Shown here: one piece after another, positions 1-7,174 of the stretch
Position numbering within the stretch: the stretch's first letter is position 1
Layout of the letters: the number at the start of each line of letters is the position of its first letter
Origin: Variovorax sp.
GTDB lineage: Bacteria > Pseudomonadota > Gammaproteobacteria > Burkholderiales > Burkholderiaceae_C
Direction: 5' to 3'
Assembly (NCBI GenBank): GCA_028292145.1
Contig: JAQGMX010000132.1
Span: forward strand, 1-8,522
Length of the DNA stretch: 8,522 nucleotides
Translations under genes and position numbers: made by a program
Notes under the pieces: generated by a model
Databases searched by the model: none
Told to the model about the DNA's origin: nothing
What the model saw: the letters and a program-made list of their open reading frames with translations, nothing else

Positions 1-174
1 CTGCGCAACATCCTGGCCTACCTCGACGTGCCGACGCTGGGCCAGCCCGAGGCGTTCATCCAGAACAAGGAAGGTTTGTTCGACGACAAGGGCCACGTCT
101 CCGAAGCCAGCAAGCAGTTCCTGCAGAGCTGGGTCGACAAGTACGTGGCCTGGGTGAAGATCCACAACGGCTGA
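1..174 (+). CDS. NADPH-dependent FMN reductase (ChrR/YieF-like), C-terminal end only
   Basis: The open frame enters at the window edge and gives the last 57 residues before a TGA stop. It reads LRNILAYLDVPTLGQPEAF, then a short acidic stretch, and ends VAWVKIHNG. The Leu-Arg-x-Ile-Leu-x-x-Leu-Asp segment followed by a conserved Gln-Pro-Glu and a final amphipathic helix is the usual C-terminus of the flavodoxin-like NADPH-dependent FMN reductase family, which includes E. coli YieF/ChrR. Family members are soluble flavoproteins that reduce quinones, chromate or free FMN with NAD(P)H. The FMN-binding N-terminal two thirds lies outside the window, so activity cannot be judged. The gene ends tail-to-tail with azoR, another flavodoxin-fold reductase, 33 bases away. 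The family call is fairly safe; the exact substrate is unknown. Confidence 0.75.
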   Translation: MRNILAYLDVPTLGQPEAFIQNKEGLFDDKGHVSEASKQFLQSWVDKYVAWVKIHNG

Positions 175-183
175 GCGAGATAG

Positions 184-198
184 CCCGCCGCGGGCGGG
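184..198. terminator. Short GC hairpin between convergent reductase genes
   Basis: A perfect 6-bp stem (CCCGCC at 184-189, GGCGGG at 193-198) closes a 3-base loop in the 33-base gap between two convergent stop codons. No T run follows on either strand, so it is not a textbook intrinsic terminator. Its position suggests a bidirectional terminator or an end-protecting hairpin. This is an inference from position. Confidence 0.45.
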
Positions 199-207
199 TT
201 GCGCGGA

Positions 208-840
208 TCAGGCGGCGACGGCTTCGCTGCCGGCGACCGCCGCTGCGATCTGCTCGCGCGCTGCGGCCATCGCGGCCGACTTGGCGCCGTCGCCCATTGC
301 CAGGCCTTCTGCGCGCACGATGCGCACGTCGGTGATGCCGAAGAAGCCGAAGACGGTCTTCAGGTAGCTTTCCTGATGTTCCATCGCCTGGCCGCCTGCG
401 CTGGTCGAATAGACGCCGCCACGGGTCGAGACGACGATCACTGTTTTGCCTGCGGCCAGGCCGACTGGGCCTTTTTCACCGTATTTGAAGGTTCGGCCGG
501 GTTGGGCCAGGCGGTCGATCCAGGCCTTGAGCTGCGTCGGCACCGAAAAGTTGTAGAGCGGCGCGCCGACGACGATCACGTCGGCTGCGAGGAACTGGCT
601 CACCAGACGCTCGGAAACCGCGTTTTCGCGCTTCTGCGTTTCGGTCGGCTCGGCCTGGACGCCGATCTTCGAACCGAGCGAATCGGCGTCGAAATGGTTG
701 GGCGCGTCTTTCGCGAGGTCGAGAATTTCGACGGTCGTGCCCGCATTGGCGCGCAGCCACTCGGCCGTGATTTCCGCCGTCAGGACGCGGGACGTCGATG
801 CCGAACCCAGCACGCTTGAATCCACTTGAAGCAATTTCAT
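208..840 (-). CDS. azoR: FMN-dependent NADH-azoreductase
   Basis: The 210-residue product matches the AzoR (old name acyl-carrier-protein phosphodiesterase, AcpD) flavodoxin-fold family, usually about 200 residues. It opens with the FMN phosphate-binding region (MKLLQVDSSVLGSASTSR, with the Ser-rich turn). The core family motif follows near residues 93-118 (APLYNFSVPTQLKAWIDRLA, then PGRTFKY), and the STRGG flavin-contact loop lies near 138-142. The known reaction is two-electron reduction of azo bonds and quinones with NADH, in a cytosolic homodimer with FMN. The ATG at 840 gives the normal N-terminus, with a GTGAG Shine-Dalgarno-like run about 9 bases upstream. The gene is divergent from a CrgA-like LysR regulator, its probable regulator. 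The Ala-rich last 20 residues are a slight extension. The physiological substrate (quinone or azo compound) is not visible. Confidence 0.93.
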   Translation of the reverse strand: MKLLQVDSSVLGSASTSRVLTAEITAEWLRANAGTTVEILDLAKDAPNHFDADSLGSKIGVQAEPTETQKRENAVSERLVSQFLAADVIVVGAPLYNFSVPTQLKAWIDRLAQPGRTFKYGEKGPVGLAAGKTVIVVSTRGGVYSTSAGGQAMEHQESYLKTVFGFFGITDVRIVRAEGLAMGDGAKSAAMAAAREQIAAAVAGSEAVAA

Positions 841-904
841 GATCTGTCGCTCACTTTCGTTGAGCCGTGACGGCCCGATGGTTGGCCGACAAACCTGAAA
901 AACG

Positions 905-918
905 TCGGCATGAGCCGA
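905..918. promoter_or_regulatory. Inverted repeat, candidate operator for azoR/lysR control
   Basis: TCGGC (905-909) and GCCGA (914-918) form a perfect 5-bp inverted repeat with a 4-base spacer. It lies just downstream of the predicted azoR -10 box, at about the expected transcription start. LysR-family proteins bind short dyads of the T-N11-A type; here the outer T and A are separated by 12 bases, so the match is approximate. The position would suit repression of azoR. It is a candidate only. Confidence 0.3.
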
Positions 919-947
919 ATTCTATTTTTGGTCACAGTGGCTGATAA
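919..947 (-). promoter_or_regulatory. Candidate sigma-70 promoter of azoR
   Basis: Read on the minus strand, TTATCA (942-947; 4 of 6 matches to TTGACA) is followed after 17 bases by TAGAAT (919-924; 5 of 6 matches to TATAAT). The spacing is ideal and the region is clearly AT-richer than its surroundings. It predicts a start near 911 and a leader of roughly 70 bases before the azoR ATG. Confidence 0.5.
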
Positions 948-995
948 GTAGGCTGAAATGCGTTACATCGTCCTGAATTTGGGACAATGCATGCG

Positions 996-1919
996 ATGCA
1001 GGATCTCAACGACATGGTTTTCTTCGCCGAGGTGGCGGAGCGCGGCGGCTTCACGTTGGCCAGCAAAGCGCTCGGCGTGCCGAAGTCGCGGCTGTCGCGG
1101 CGGATTGCGGACCTGGAGGCATCGCTGGGCGTGCAATTGCTTCAGCGCACCACGCGCCGACTGTCGCTGACGCCGGCCGGCGAGCTCTATATGCGCCACT
1201 GTGCCGCCATGCGCGATGCGGCGCAGGCGGCAGCCGAAGCGGTGGCGCAGGTGCAGACGGAGCCGCGCGGCACGTTGCGGCTGAGTTGCCCGGTGACGCT
1301 GGCGCAGGGCGGCGTCGGGCCGCTGCTGCCGATCTTCATGGCGCGGTTCCCCAAGGTCCGGATCGAGATGCGGGTGCTGAACCGGCCGGTCGATCCGGTG
1401 GAAGAGGGCGTCGACGTCGCGCTGCGGGTGCGCGTGGCGATCGAGGACAGTGCGACGCTGGCCGCGCGGCATCTCGGGACGAGTCGCGCGCTCTGGGTGG
1501 CGAGCGCGACGCGTATGCGCGCGCATGGGCCGGTCGTCGGGCCGGAGGATCTGGCACGGATCGACACCGTGGCGATGTCGGCAGCAAGCGAGGGCCGAAC
1601 GACGCAGCCGATGGAGGGGCCGGACGGCCGCACGCACCATCTGACGCACACGCCACGCTATGTGGCCGATGACCTGCTGACGCTGAAGTTCGCGATCCTG
1701 CAGGGCGTTGGCGCCGGAATGCTGCCCGACTACATGTGCCGCGCGGAGCTCAAAACCGGTGAACTGGTCGAGGTCCTGCCGGGCTGGGGTCCGCCGCAAG
1801 GCATCGTCCATGCGGTGTACCCGCCACGTCGGGCACTGGTTCCGGCTGTGCGGCAACTGATCGATTTCCTCGCGGAAGAGCTGCGTGGCGACGAACCTCG
1901 GCCGAATCGTTATTCGTAA
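996..1919 (+). CDS. LysR-family transcriptional regulator, CrgA-like
   Basis: This is a DNA-binding regulator of 307 residues from the start chosen here. The N-terminal winged helix-turn-helix (about residues 3-60) is clear: DMVFFAEVAERGGFTLASKALG, then PKSRLSRRIADLE, then LTPAGE. The rest is the periplasmic-binding-like effector domain. Its DPVEEGVDVALRV segment and the closing HAVYPPRRALVPAVRQLIDF segment are typical of the CrgA-like subgroup. Two in-frame ATGs occur, at 987 and 996. The only purine run upstream, GGGA at 981-984, is 2 bases from the first and 11 from the second, and homologues usually begin Met-x-Asp-Leu-Asn, so 996 is preferred; 987 is possible. It is divergent from azoR. 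By analogy with Neisseria CrgA, which controls mdaB, it probably controls azoR and itself, responding to an electrophile or quinone. The inducer is not known from sequence. Confidence 0.9.
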   Translation: MQDLNDMVFFAEVAERGGFTLASKALGVPKSRLSRRIADLEASLGVQLLQRTTRRLSLTPAGELYMRHCAAMRDAAQAAAEAVAQVQTEPRGTLRLSCPVTLAQGGVGPLLPIFMARFPKVRIEMRVLNRPVDPVEEGVDVALRVRVAIEDSATLAARHLGTSRALWVASATRMRAHGPVVGPEDLARIDTVAMSAASEGRTTQPMEGPDGRTHHLTHTPRYVADDLLTLKFAILQGVGAGMLPDYMCRAELKTGELVEVLPGWGPPQGIVHAVYPPRRALVPAVRQLIDFLAEELRGDEPRPNRYS

Positions 1920-1930
1920 AACGACATATT

Positions 1931-1952
1931 CAAACAAGTAGATATTCGTTTG
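1931..1952. promoter_or_regulatory. Imperfect dyad upstream of the peroxiredoxin gene
   Basis: CAAAC (1931-1935) and GTTTG (1948-1952) are perfect inverted arms. Counting inward, 8 of 11 positions of the 22-base segment pair symmetrically. It is AT-rich, sits in the 95-base gap between lysR and the peroxiredoxin gene, and touches the candidate -35 box. That position would suit an activator. I could not match it to the OxyR consensus, so the binding protein is unknown. Confidence 0.3.
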
Positions 1953-1977
1953 TTATCCGAGCGACCTTTCCGACAAT
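1950..1977 (+). promoter_or_regulatory. Candidate promoter of the peroxiredoxin-led gene block
   Basis: TTGTTA (1950-1955; 4 of 6 matches to the -35 consensus) and GACAAT (1972-1977; 4 of 6 matches to the -10 consensus) are 16 bases apart. The predicted start near 1984 would give a leader of about 30 bases holding the AGAGGA ribosome-binding site (2001-2006) before the ATG at 2015. The match is moderate and the call rests mainly on position. Confidence 0.35.
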
Positions 1978-2014
1978 CGGCGCCTGATCCCCAAAGAAAC
2001 AGAGGAACGACGTC

Positions 2015-2656
2015 ATGGCCACCCTTCGCATCGGCGATACCGCACCCAATTTCCAGCAGCAGTCGAGCACCGGACCGGTCGATTTCTACGAGTGGGCCGG
2101 CAAGTCGTGGGTCATCCTGTTTTCGCACCCCGCCGATTTCACGCCGGTCTGCACGACCGAACTGGGTCGCACGGCGGCTCTGTCGAGCGAGTTCGCCAAG
2201 CGCGGCGTCAAGCCGATCGCGATCAGCGTCGACCCGGTCGACAAGCACCAGCAGTGGATCGCCGACATCGACGAGACCCAGAACACGACCGTCGATTTCC
2301 CGATCCTGGCCGACCCGGACCGCAAGATCGCCGATCTCTACGACCTGATTCATCCGAACGCGTCGACCACCGCCACCGTGCGCACCGTCTACTGGATCGA
2401 TCCGCAGCACAAGATCCGCGCCACGCTGACCTACCCGGCCAGCACCGGCCGCAATTTCGACGAGCTGCTGCGCGTGATCGATTCGCTACAACTCACCGAC
2501 AGCCACAAGGTCGCGACGCCCGCCGACTGGAAAGACGGCGATGACGTCGTCATCGTGCCGAGCATCCAGGACCCAGCGGAACTGGCCGAGCGCTTTCCGA
2601 AGGGCTTCAAGGCCGTCAAGCCGTACCTGCGCGTGACGCCGCAGCCGAACAAGTAA
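2015..2656 (+). CDS. 1-Cys peroxiredoxin, Prx6 type (AhpC/TSA family)
   Basis: This thiol peroxidase reduces hydrogen peroxide and organic hydroperoxides in the cytosol. The 213-residue product has the Prx6 layout: a thioredoxin-like fold with the active-site motif SHPADFTPVCTTE (residues 37-49) and an extended C-terminal domain. Cys46 is the peroxidatic cysteine, supported by Thr43, His38 and the expected arginine at 123 (TVRTVYWID). The family stretch YPASTGRNFDELLRVIDSLQLT follows. Cys46 is the only cysteine in the protein, so no internal resolving cysteine exists and an outside thiol must recycle it. The start has a good AGAGGA site 8 bases upstream. It is the first of seven close-packed genes, with the next starting 5 bases after its stop. 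The family call is very secure; the reductant is unknown. Confidence 0.95.
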   Translation: MATLRIGDTAPNFQQQSSTGPVDFYEWAGKSWVILFSHPADFTPVCTTELGRTAALSSEFAKRGVKPIAISVDPVDKHQQWIADIDETQNTTVDFPILADPDRKIADLYDLIHPNASTTATVRTVYWIDPQHKIRATLTYPASTGRNFDELLRVIDSLQLTDSHKVATPADWKDGDDVVIVPSIQDPAELAERFPKGFKAVKPYLRVTPQPNK

Positions 2657-2661
2657 AGCGA

Positions 2662-3252
2662 GTGACCCCGACGGTCGTCATCGTCCCCGGCTGGCGCGAT
2701 TCCGGTCCCGGCCACTGGCAGAGCCTGTGGGCGGAGCGCATGCAGGGCGCCGTGCGCGTCGTCCAGGACGACTGGGTTTCGCCGCGCCGCGAATCATGGG
2801 TGCGGGCGATTGGCGACTTGATCCTGGCGCAGGAAGGGCCTGTGGTCGTCGCCGCGCACAGCCTGGGCTGCATCGCGACCGCGCATCTGCCGGCGGAGGT
2901 CGCGGTACGGATCTCGGGCGCGCTGCTGGTCGCGCCTGCCGACCCGGAACGCCGTGCAGCGCTGCACGATTTCGCACCGGTGCCGTACGCGCCGCTGCCG
3001 TACAGCAGCATCGTGGTCGCAAGCAGCAACGATCCGTTCTGCCCGGTGCGCCTGGCCGGCGCCTATGCGCGGTCCTGGCAAAGTGAATTTGTTCGCATGC
3101 AGAATGCGGGCCATATCAATATCGACTCCGGTCATGGCGACTGGCCCCTGGGGCTTGCCTTGCTGAGGTCTCTGGTCGAGGCGCCAACGCCAGCCGCTCT
3201 TTCTTCTTCTTTGCATCCTTCGTTTTCTCTGCCATCTCCGCAATTCCTATGA
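2662..3252 (+). CDS. RBBP9/YdeN-like serine hydrolase (alpha/beta hydrolase fold)
   Basis: The 196-residue product starts at GTG, 5 bases after the peroxiredoxin stop. There is only a weak ribosome-binding site, so translation is probably coupled. It shows the whole RBBP9 (DUF1234-type) signature: VPGWRDSGPGHWQSLW at 8-23, the nucleophile elbow AHSLG with Ser67, Asp124 in SSNDPFC, and His151 in the highly typical NAGHINIDSGHGDWP. The complete Ser-Asp-His triad means it should be an active esterase or hydrolase. Bacterial substrates for this family are not established. The recognisable fold ends near residue 173. The last 23 residues (rich in Ser, Pro, Leu) are encoded by a pyrimidine-rich tract just before sbp and look like a tail made by reading through a leader. 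The stop overlaps the sbp start as ATGA. Confidence 0.88.
   Translation: MTPTVVIVPGWRDSGPGHWQSLWAERMQGAVRVVQDDWVSPRRESWVRAIGDLILAQEGPVVVAAHSLGCIATAHLPAEVAVRISGALLVAPADPERRAALHDFAPVPYAPLPYSSIVVASSNDPFCPVRLAGAYARSWQSEFVRMQNAGHINIDSGHGDWPLGLALLRSLVEAPTPAALSSSLHPSFSLPSPQFL
3089..3122 (+). promoter_or_regulatory. AT-rich island with LysR-type box inside the hydrolase gene
   Basis: The dyad TTC (3092-3094)-N7-GAA (3102-3104) fits the T-N11-A LysR box form. It lies in an AT-rich patch, followed by TATCAATAT at 3114-3122, which is -10-like but weak. Because there is no gap before sbp, any sulfate-responsive promoter bound by a CysB or Cbl protein would have to lie in this upstream gene. The match is suggestive only: the same bases encode a conserved family motif, which may explain the composition. 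Confidence 0.22.
3197..3230 (+). other. Pyrimidine-rich tract before sbp
   Basis: Bases 3197-3212 are 16 pyrimidines in a row, and most of 3216-3230 is also C and T. This is the strongest compositional bias in the window. It is read as the Ser/Pro-rich tail of the hydrolase and ends about 20 bases before the sbp ATG. No Shine-Dalgarno-like purine run exists upstream of that ATG. Such tracts can bind ribosomal protein S1, so it may help sbp translation. That role is inferred. Confidence 0.4.
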
Positions 3253-4262
3253 CTTCCAGAATCAAGACCATCGCCTTCGCGCTGGCGATCGCCTCTTCGG
3301 CCTTCATCGGCGGCAACGCGGCGGCGCAAAGCAACACGCTGTTGAACGTGTCCTACGACGTCGCGCGCGAGTTCTACAAGGACTACAACGCGGCTTTCGT
3401 CGCCCACTACAAGAAGACGACCGGGCAGGACGTGAAGATCGACCAGTCGCACGCCGGCTCCAGCGCGCAGGCGCGGGCGGTGGCCGACGGCCTCGAAGCC
3501 GACGTGGTCACCATGAACACCTCGACCGACGTCGAATTCCTGGCCGGCGCCGGCGTGGTCGCGAAAGACTGGGCCAAGCGCTTCCCCGACAACGCATCGC
3601 CGACCACCTCGACGATGCTGTTCCTGGTCCGCAACGGCAACCCGAAGGGCATCAAGGATTGGGAAGATCTGATCAAGCCCGACGTGAAGGTCGTGGTCGT
3701 CAACCCGAAAACCGGCGGCAACGGCCGCTACGCCTATCTCGCGGCCTGGGGCTACGTGAAGAAGAAGGGCGGCACGGACGCGCAAGCCGCGGAATTCGTC
3801 GGCAAGCTGTTCAAGAACGTGCCGATCCTGGCGCGCGGCGGGCGTGACGCCACCACGGCGTTCCTGCAGCGCAGCATCGGCGACGTGCTGATCACCTTCG
3901 AATCCGAAGTGGTGTCCATCGACCGCGAATTCGGCACCGGCAAGGTCGACGCGGTGTATCCGTCGATCAGCATCGTGGCGGAGAACCCGGTCGCCATCGT
4001 CGAACGCACGGTCAACAAGAAGGGCACCGGCGCGCTGGCCAAGGCGTACCTCGACTACCTGTATTCGGACGAAGGCCAGGAAATCGCGGCCAAGCACGCG
4101 TTGCGTCCGCGCTCGCAAGCCGTGCTCAAGAAGTACGCCGCCACGTTCAAGCCGCTGCAGCTGTTCACCGTGCAGGAACTGTTCGTCAGCCTGAGTGAAG
4201 CGCAGAAAGTCCACTTCAACGACGGCGGCCAGTTCGACAAGCTCTACAGCGCAGCACGATGA
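3249..4262 (+). CDS. sbp: Periplasmic sulfate-binding protein
   Basis: This is the substrate-capture subunit of the sulfate/thiosulfate ABC importer, 337 residues as usual for the family. A clear Sec signal peptide (Arg4 and Lys6, a hydrophobic core at 8-21, then NAAA) is probably cut after Ala26, leaving a mature protein that starts near QSNTLLNVSYD. Family signatures are LNVSYDVAREFYKDYN (32-47), SHAGSSAQARAV with DVVTMN, and NPKTGGNGRYAYLAAWGY. The backbone groups and serines of these loops bind the dehydrated sulfate. The ATG at 3249 fits the signal peptide. It overlaps the hydrolase stop by 4 bases and has no Shine-Dalgarno sequence, so entry is by coupling or another route. The stop overlaps the cysT ATG (ATGA). 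In this group the system is normally induced by sulfur limitation through CysB/Cbl, but neither regulator is in the window. Confidence 0.96.
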   Translation: MTSRIKTIAFALAIASSAFIGGNAAAQSNTLLNVSYDVAREFYKDYNAAFVAHYKKTTGQDVKIDQSHAGSSAQARAVADGLEADVVTMNTSTDVEFLAGAGVVAKDWAKRFPDNASPTTSTMLFLVRNGNPKGIKDWEDLIKPDVKVVVVNPKTGGNGRYAYLAAWGYVKKKGGTDAQAAEFVGKLFKNVPILARGGRDATTAFLQRSIGDVLITFESEVVSIDREFGTGKVDAVYPSISIVAENPVAIVERTVNKKGTGALAKAYLDYLYSDEGQEIAAKHALRPRSQAVLKKYAATFKPLQLFTVQELFVSLSEAQKVHFNDGGQFDKLYSAAR

Positions 4263-5149
4263 GCGGCGTTTCTTCTTCGGCGCTGTCGTCTGCGGCAGCG
4301 CCGATTTCGCGTGCGGGCGGCGCGAATGGCGCTCGCCGCGTGCTGCCGGGCTTCAACCTGACGCTCGGGTACACGGTGCTGTACCTGAGCCTGATCGTGC
4401 TGATTCCGTTGTCGGCGCTGGTCTTCAAGACGTTCACGCTGACCTGGGACCAGTTCTGGGTGGCAGTGACGTCGCCGCGCGTGATGGCTTCCTACCGGCT
4501 GACCTTCGGCGCCTCATTCATCGCGGCGCTGGTCAACCTCGTGTTCGGGCTGCTGGTTGCATGGGTGCTGGTGCGCTACAAGTTTCCGGGCAAGCGCATC
4601 GTCGACGCGCTGGTCGATCTGCCGTTCGCCTTGCCGACCGCCGTGGCCGGCATTTCGCTGACCGCGCTGCTGGCCGGCAACGGCTGGATCGGCCAGTTCC
4701 TGGAGCCGCACGGCATCAAGCTGGCCTTCACGCCGGCCGGCATCGTGATCGCGCTGATCTTCATCGGGCTGCCGTTCGTGGTTCGCACGGTGCAGCCGGT
4801 GCTCGAAGACACGGAGAAGGAACTCGAAGAAGCGGCGACCTCGCTCGGCGCGACACGCCTGCAGACCTTCACCAAAGTGATCCTGCCGTCGATCATGCCG
4901 GCGCTGCTGACCGGCTTCGCGATGGCTTTTGCGCGCGCGATCGGCGAATACGGTTCGGTGATCTTCATCGCCGGCAACATGCCCATGATTTCCGAGATCA
5001 CGCCGCTGATCATCATCGGCAAGCTGGAACAGTACGACTACGCGGGCGCCACGGCGGTCGCGCTGGTGATGCTGGTGATTTCCTTCCTGCTGCTGCTCGT
5101 CATCAACGCATTGCAAGGCTGGAAACGCCGTCGTTCGGGAGGTGCCTGA
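4259..5149 (+). CDS. cysT: Sulfate/thiosulfate ABC transporter permease CysT (CysU)
   Basis: This inner-membrane subunit forms half of the sulfate channel with CysW. The 296-residue product has a short Ser/Ala-rich cytoplasmic N-terminus (1-30), then about six membrane segments, starting with GYTVLYLSLIVLIPLSALVF (36-55). The family segment LVDLPFALPTAVAGISLTAL lies near 117-136. The EAA loop that docks on the ATPase is near 190-209 (EEAATSLGATRLQTFTKVILP), followed by the conserved RAIGEYGSVIFIAGN. Its start overlaps the sbp stop by 4 bases, so translation is probably coupled. The next gene begins 1 base after its stop. The similarity to CysW is the normal paralogue relation. Confidence 0.95.
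   Translation: MSGVSSSALSSAAAPISRAGGANGARRVLPGFNLTLGYTVLYLSLIVLIPLSALVFKTFTLTWDQFWVAVTSPRVMASYRLTFGASFIAALVNLVFGLLVAWVLVRYKFPGKRIVDALVDLPFALPTAVAGISLTALLAGNGWIGQFLEPHGIKLAFTPAGIVIALIFIGLPFVVRTVQPVLEDTEKELEEAATSLGATRLQTFTKVILPSIMPALLTGFAMAFARAIGEYGSVIFIAGNMPMISEITPLIIIGKLEQYDYAGATAVALVMLVISFLLLLVINALQGWKRRRSGGA
5137..5142 (+). promoter_or_regulatory. Ribosome-binding site that fixes the cysW start
   Basis: GGGAGG at 5137-5142 lies 8 bases before the ATG at 5151. It is the best Shine-Dalgarno sequence in the transporter block. A longer frame could start at GTG 5142, but that start would overlap this site and have none of its own, so 5151 is preferred. Confidence 0.7.
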
Positions 5150-5150
5150 C

Positions 5151-6050
5151 ATGAGCGGCAACAACGCACGCACGGTACGCCGCGCCAAGGCGGGCACGAC
5201 CGAGTCGCCCTGGGTCCGCCGCACGCTGATAGGCGTGGCGCTGGCTTTCATGTTCCTGTTCCTGGTGCTGCCGCTGGCCGCCGTGGCCGCCGAGGCGCTG
5301 CGCAAGGGTTTCGGCGCTTACGTCGAGGCGCTCAAGGAGCCCGATGCCTGGAGCGCGATCCGCCTGACGCTGATCACTGCTGCCATCGCCGTCCCGCTGA
5401 ACCTGGTGTTCGGCGTCGCCGCGGCCTGGGCGATCGCCAAGTTCGAGTTCCGCGGCAAGGCTTTCCTGACGACGCTGGTCGACCTGCCTTTCGCGGTGTC
5501 GCCGGTGGTGGCGGGCCTGATCTACGTGCTGGTTTTCGGCGCGCAGGGCTGGCTGGGCCCGTGGCTGGCCGAACACGACATCAAGATCATCTTCGCCGTG
5601 CCCGGCATCGTGCTGGCGACAGTTTTCGTGACCTTTCCGTTCATCGCGCGGGAGCTGATCCCGCTGATGCAGTCGCAGGGCACCGACGAGGAGCAGGCCG
5701 CCATCGTGCTCGGCGCGACCGGCTGGCAGACCTTCTGGCGCGTGACGCTGCCCAACATCAAGTGGGGCCTGCTGTACGGCGTGATCCTGTGCAATGCGCG
5801 GGCGATGGGCGAATTCGGCGCCGTGTCGGTGGTCTCGGGCCATATCCGCGGCCAGACCAACACGATGCCGCTGCACGTCGAAGTGCTCTACAACGAGTAC
5901 CAGTCGGTCGCTGCGTTCGCCGTGGCGTCGCTGCTGGCGATCCTGGCGCTGGTGACGCTGCTGATCAAGACGATCATCGAATGGCGCCATGAGCGGGAGA
6001 TGAAGGCGATCGCCGAACTCCCGCCGGAACGCCCGCCTGCCACGGCCTGA
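5151..6050 (+). CDS. cysW: Sulfate/thiosulfate ABC transporter permease CysW
   Basis: This is the second channel subunit of the sulfate importer, 299 residues against about 290 in the family. A basic N-terminus (1-25) leads into the first membrane segment (LIGVALAFMFLFLVLPLAAVAAEAL). Several membrane segments follow, including LVDLPFAVSPVVAGLIYVLVFG, a hallmark of CysW. The ATPase-docking loop starts at Glu180 (EEQAAIVLGATGWQTFWRVTLP), with the usual EAA sequence changed to EQAA. NARAMGEFGAVSVVSGHIRG is the conserved segment after it. The 3' end carries a charged tail (REMKAIAELPPERPPATA). It lies 1 base after cysT and 14 bases before cysA, in one transcript by all appearances. Confidence 0.95.
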   Translation: MSGNNARTVRRAKAGTTESPWVRRTLIGVALAFMFLFLVLPLAAVAAEALRKGFGAYVEALKEPDAWSAIRLTLITAAIAVPLNLVFGVAAAWAIAKFEFRGKAFLTTLVDLPFAVSPVVAGLIYVLVFGAQGWLGPWLAEHDIKIIFAVPGIVLATVFVTFPFIARELIPLMQSQGTDEEQAAIVLGATGWQTFWRVTLPNIKWGLLYGVILCNARAMGEFGAVSVVSGHIRGQTNTMPLHVEVLYNEYQSVAAFAVASLLAILALVTLLIKTIIEWRHEREMKAIAELPPERPPATA

Positions 6051-6064
6051 AGAGAGAAGAAGAC

Positions 6065-7170
<1,106 letters not shown>

Positions 7171-7174
<4 letters not shown>

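Noticed and set aside
199..819. Plus-strand open frame across azoR
   Set aside because: The azoR motifs are all on the minus strand. The plus-strand product has no family likeness and no ribosome-binding site.
987..995. ATG at 987 as the regulator start
   Set aside because: The only upstream purine run is 2 bases away, too close. Homologues usually begin at the position of the ATG at 996. It is kept as an alternative.
963..1937. Minus-strand open frame opposite the LysR regulator (324 codons)
   Set aside because: The Arg/His-rich product has no family features, and the plus-strand LysR protein fully explains the region.
3132..4214. Long minus-strand open frame opposite sbp (360 codons)
   Set aside because: It is an antisense shadow of a strongly supported gene. 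The product is rich in Arg, His, Asp and Val with no recognisable domain, as expected from GC-rich codon bias.
5142..5150. GTG at 5142 as the cysW start
   Set aside because: It would lie on top of the GGGAGG ribosome-binding site that serves the ATG at 5151, and would add only three residues.
4195..5154. Plus-strand open frame overlapping cysT in another frame (319 codons)
   Set aside because: It starts inside sbp and its product is an Arg/Ala/Gly-rich shadow. CysT in the other frame has membrane segments and the EAA loop.
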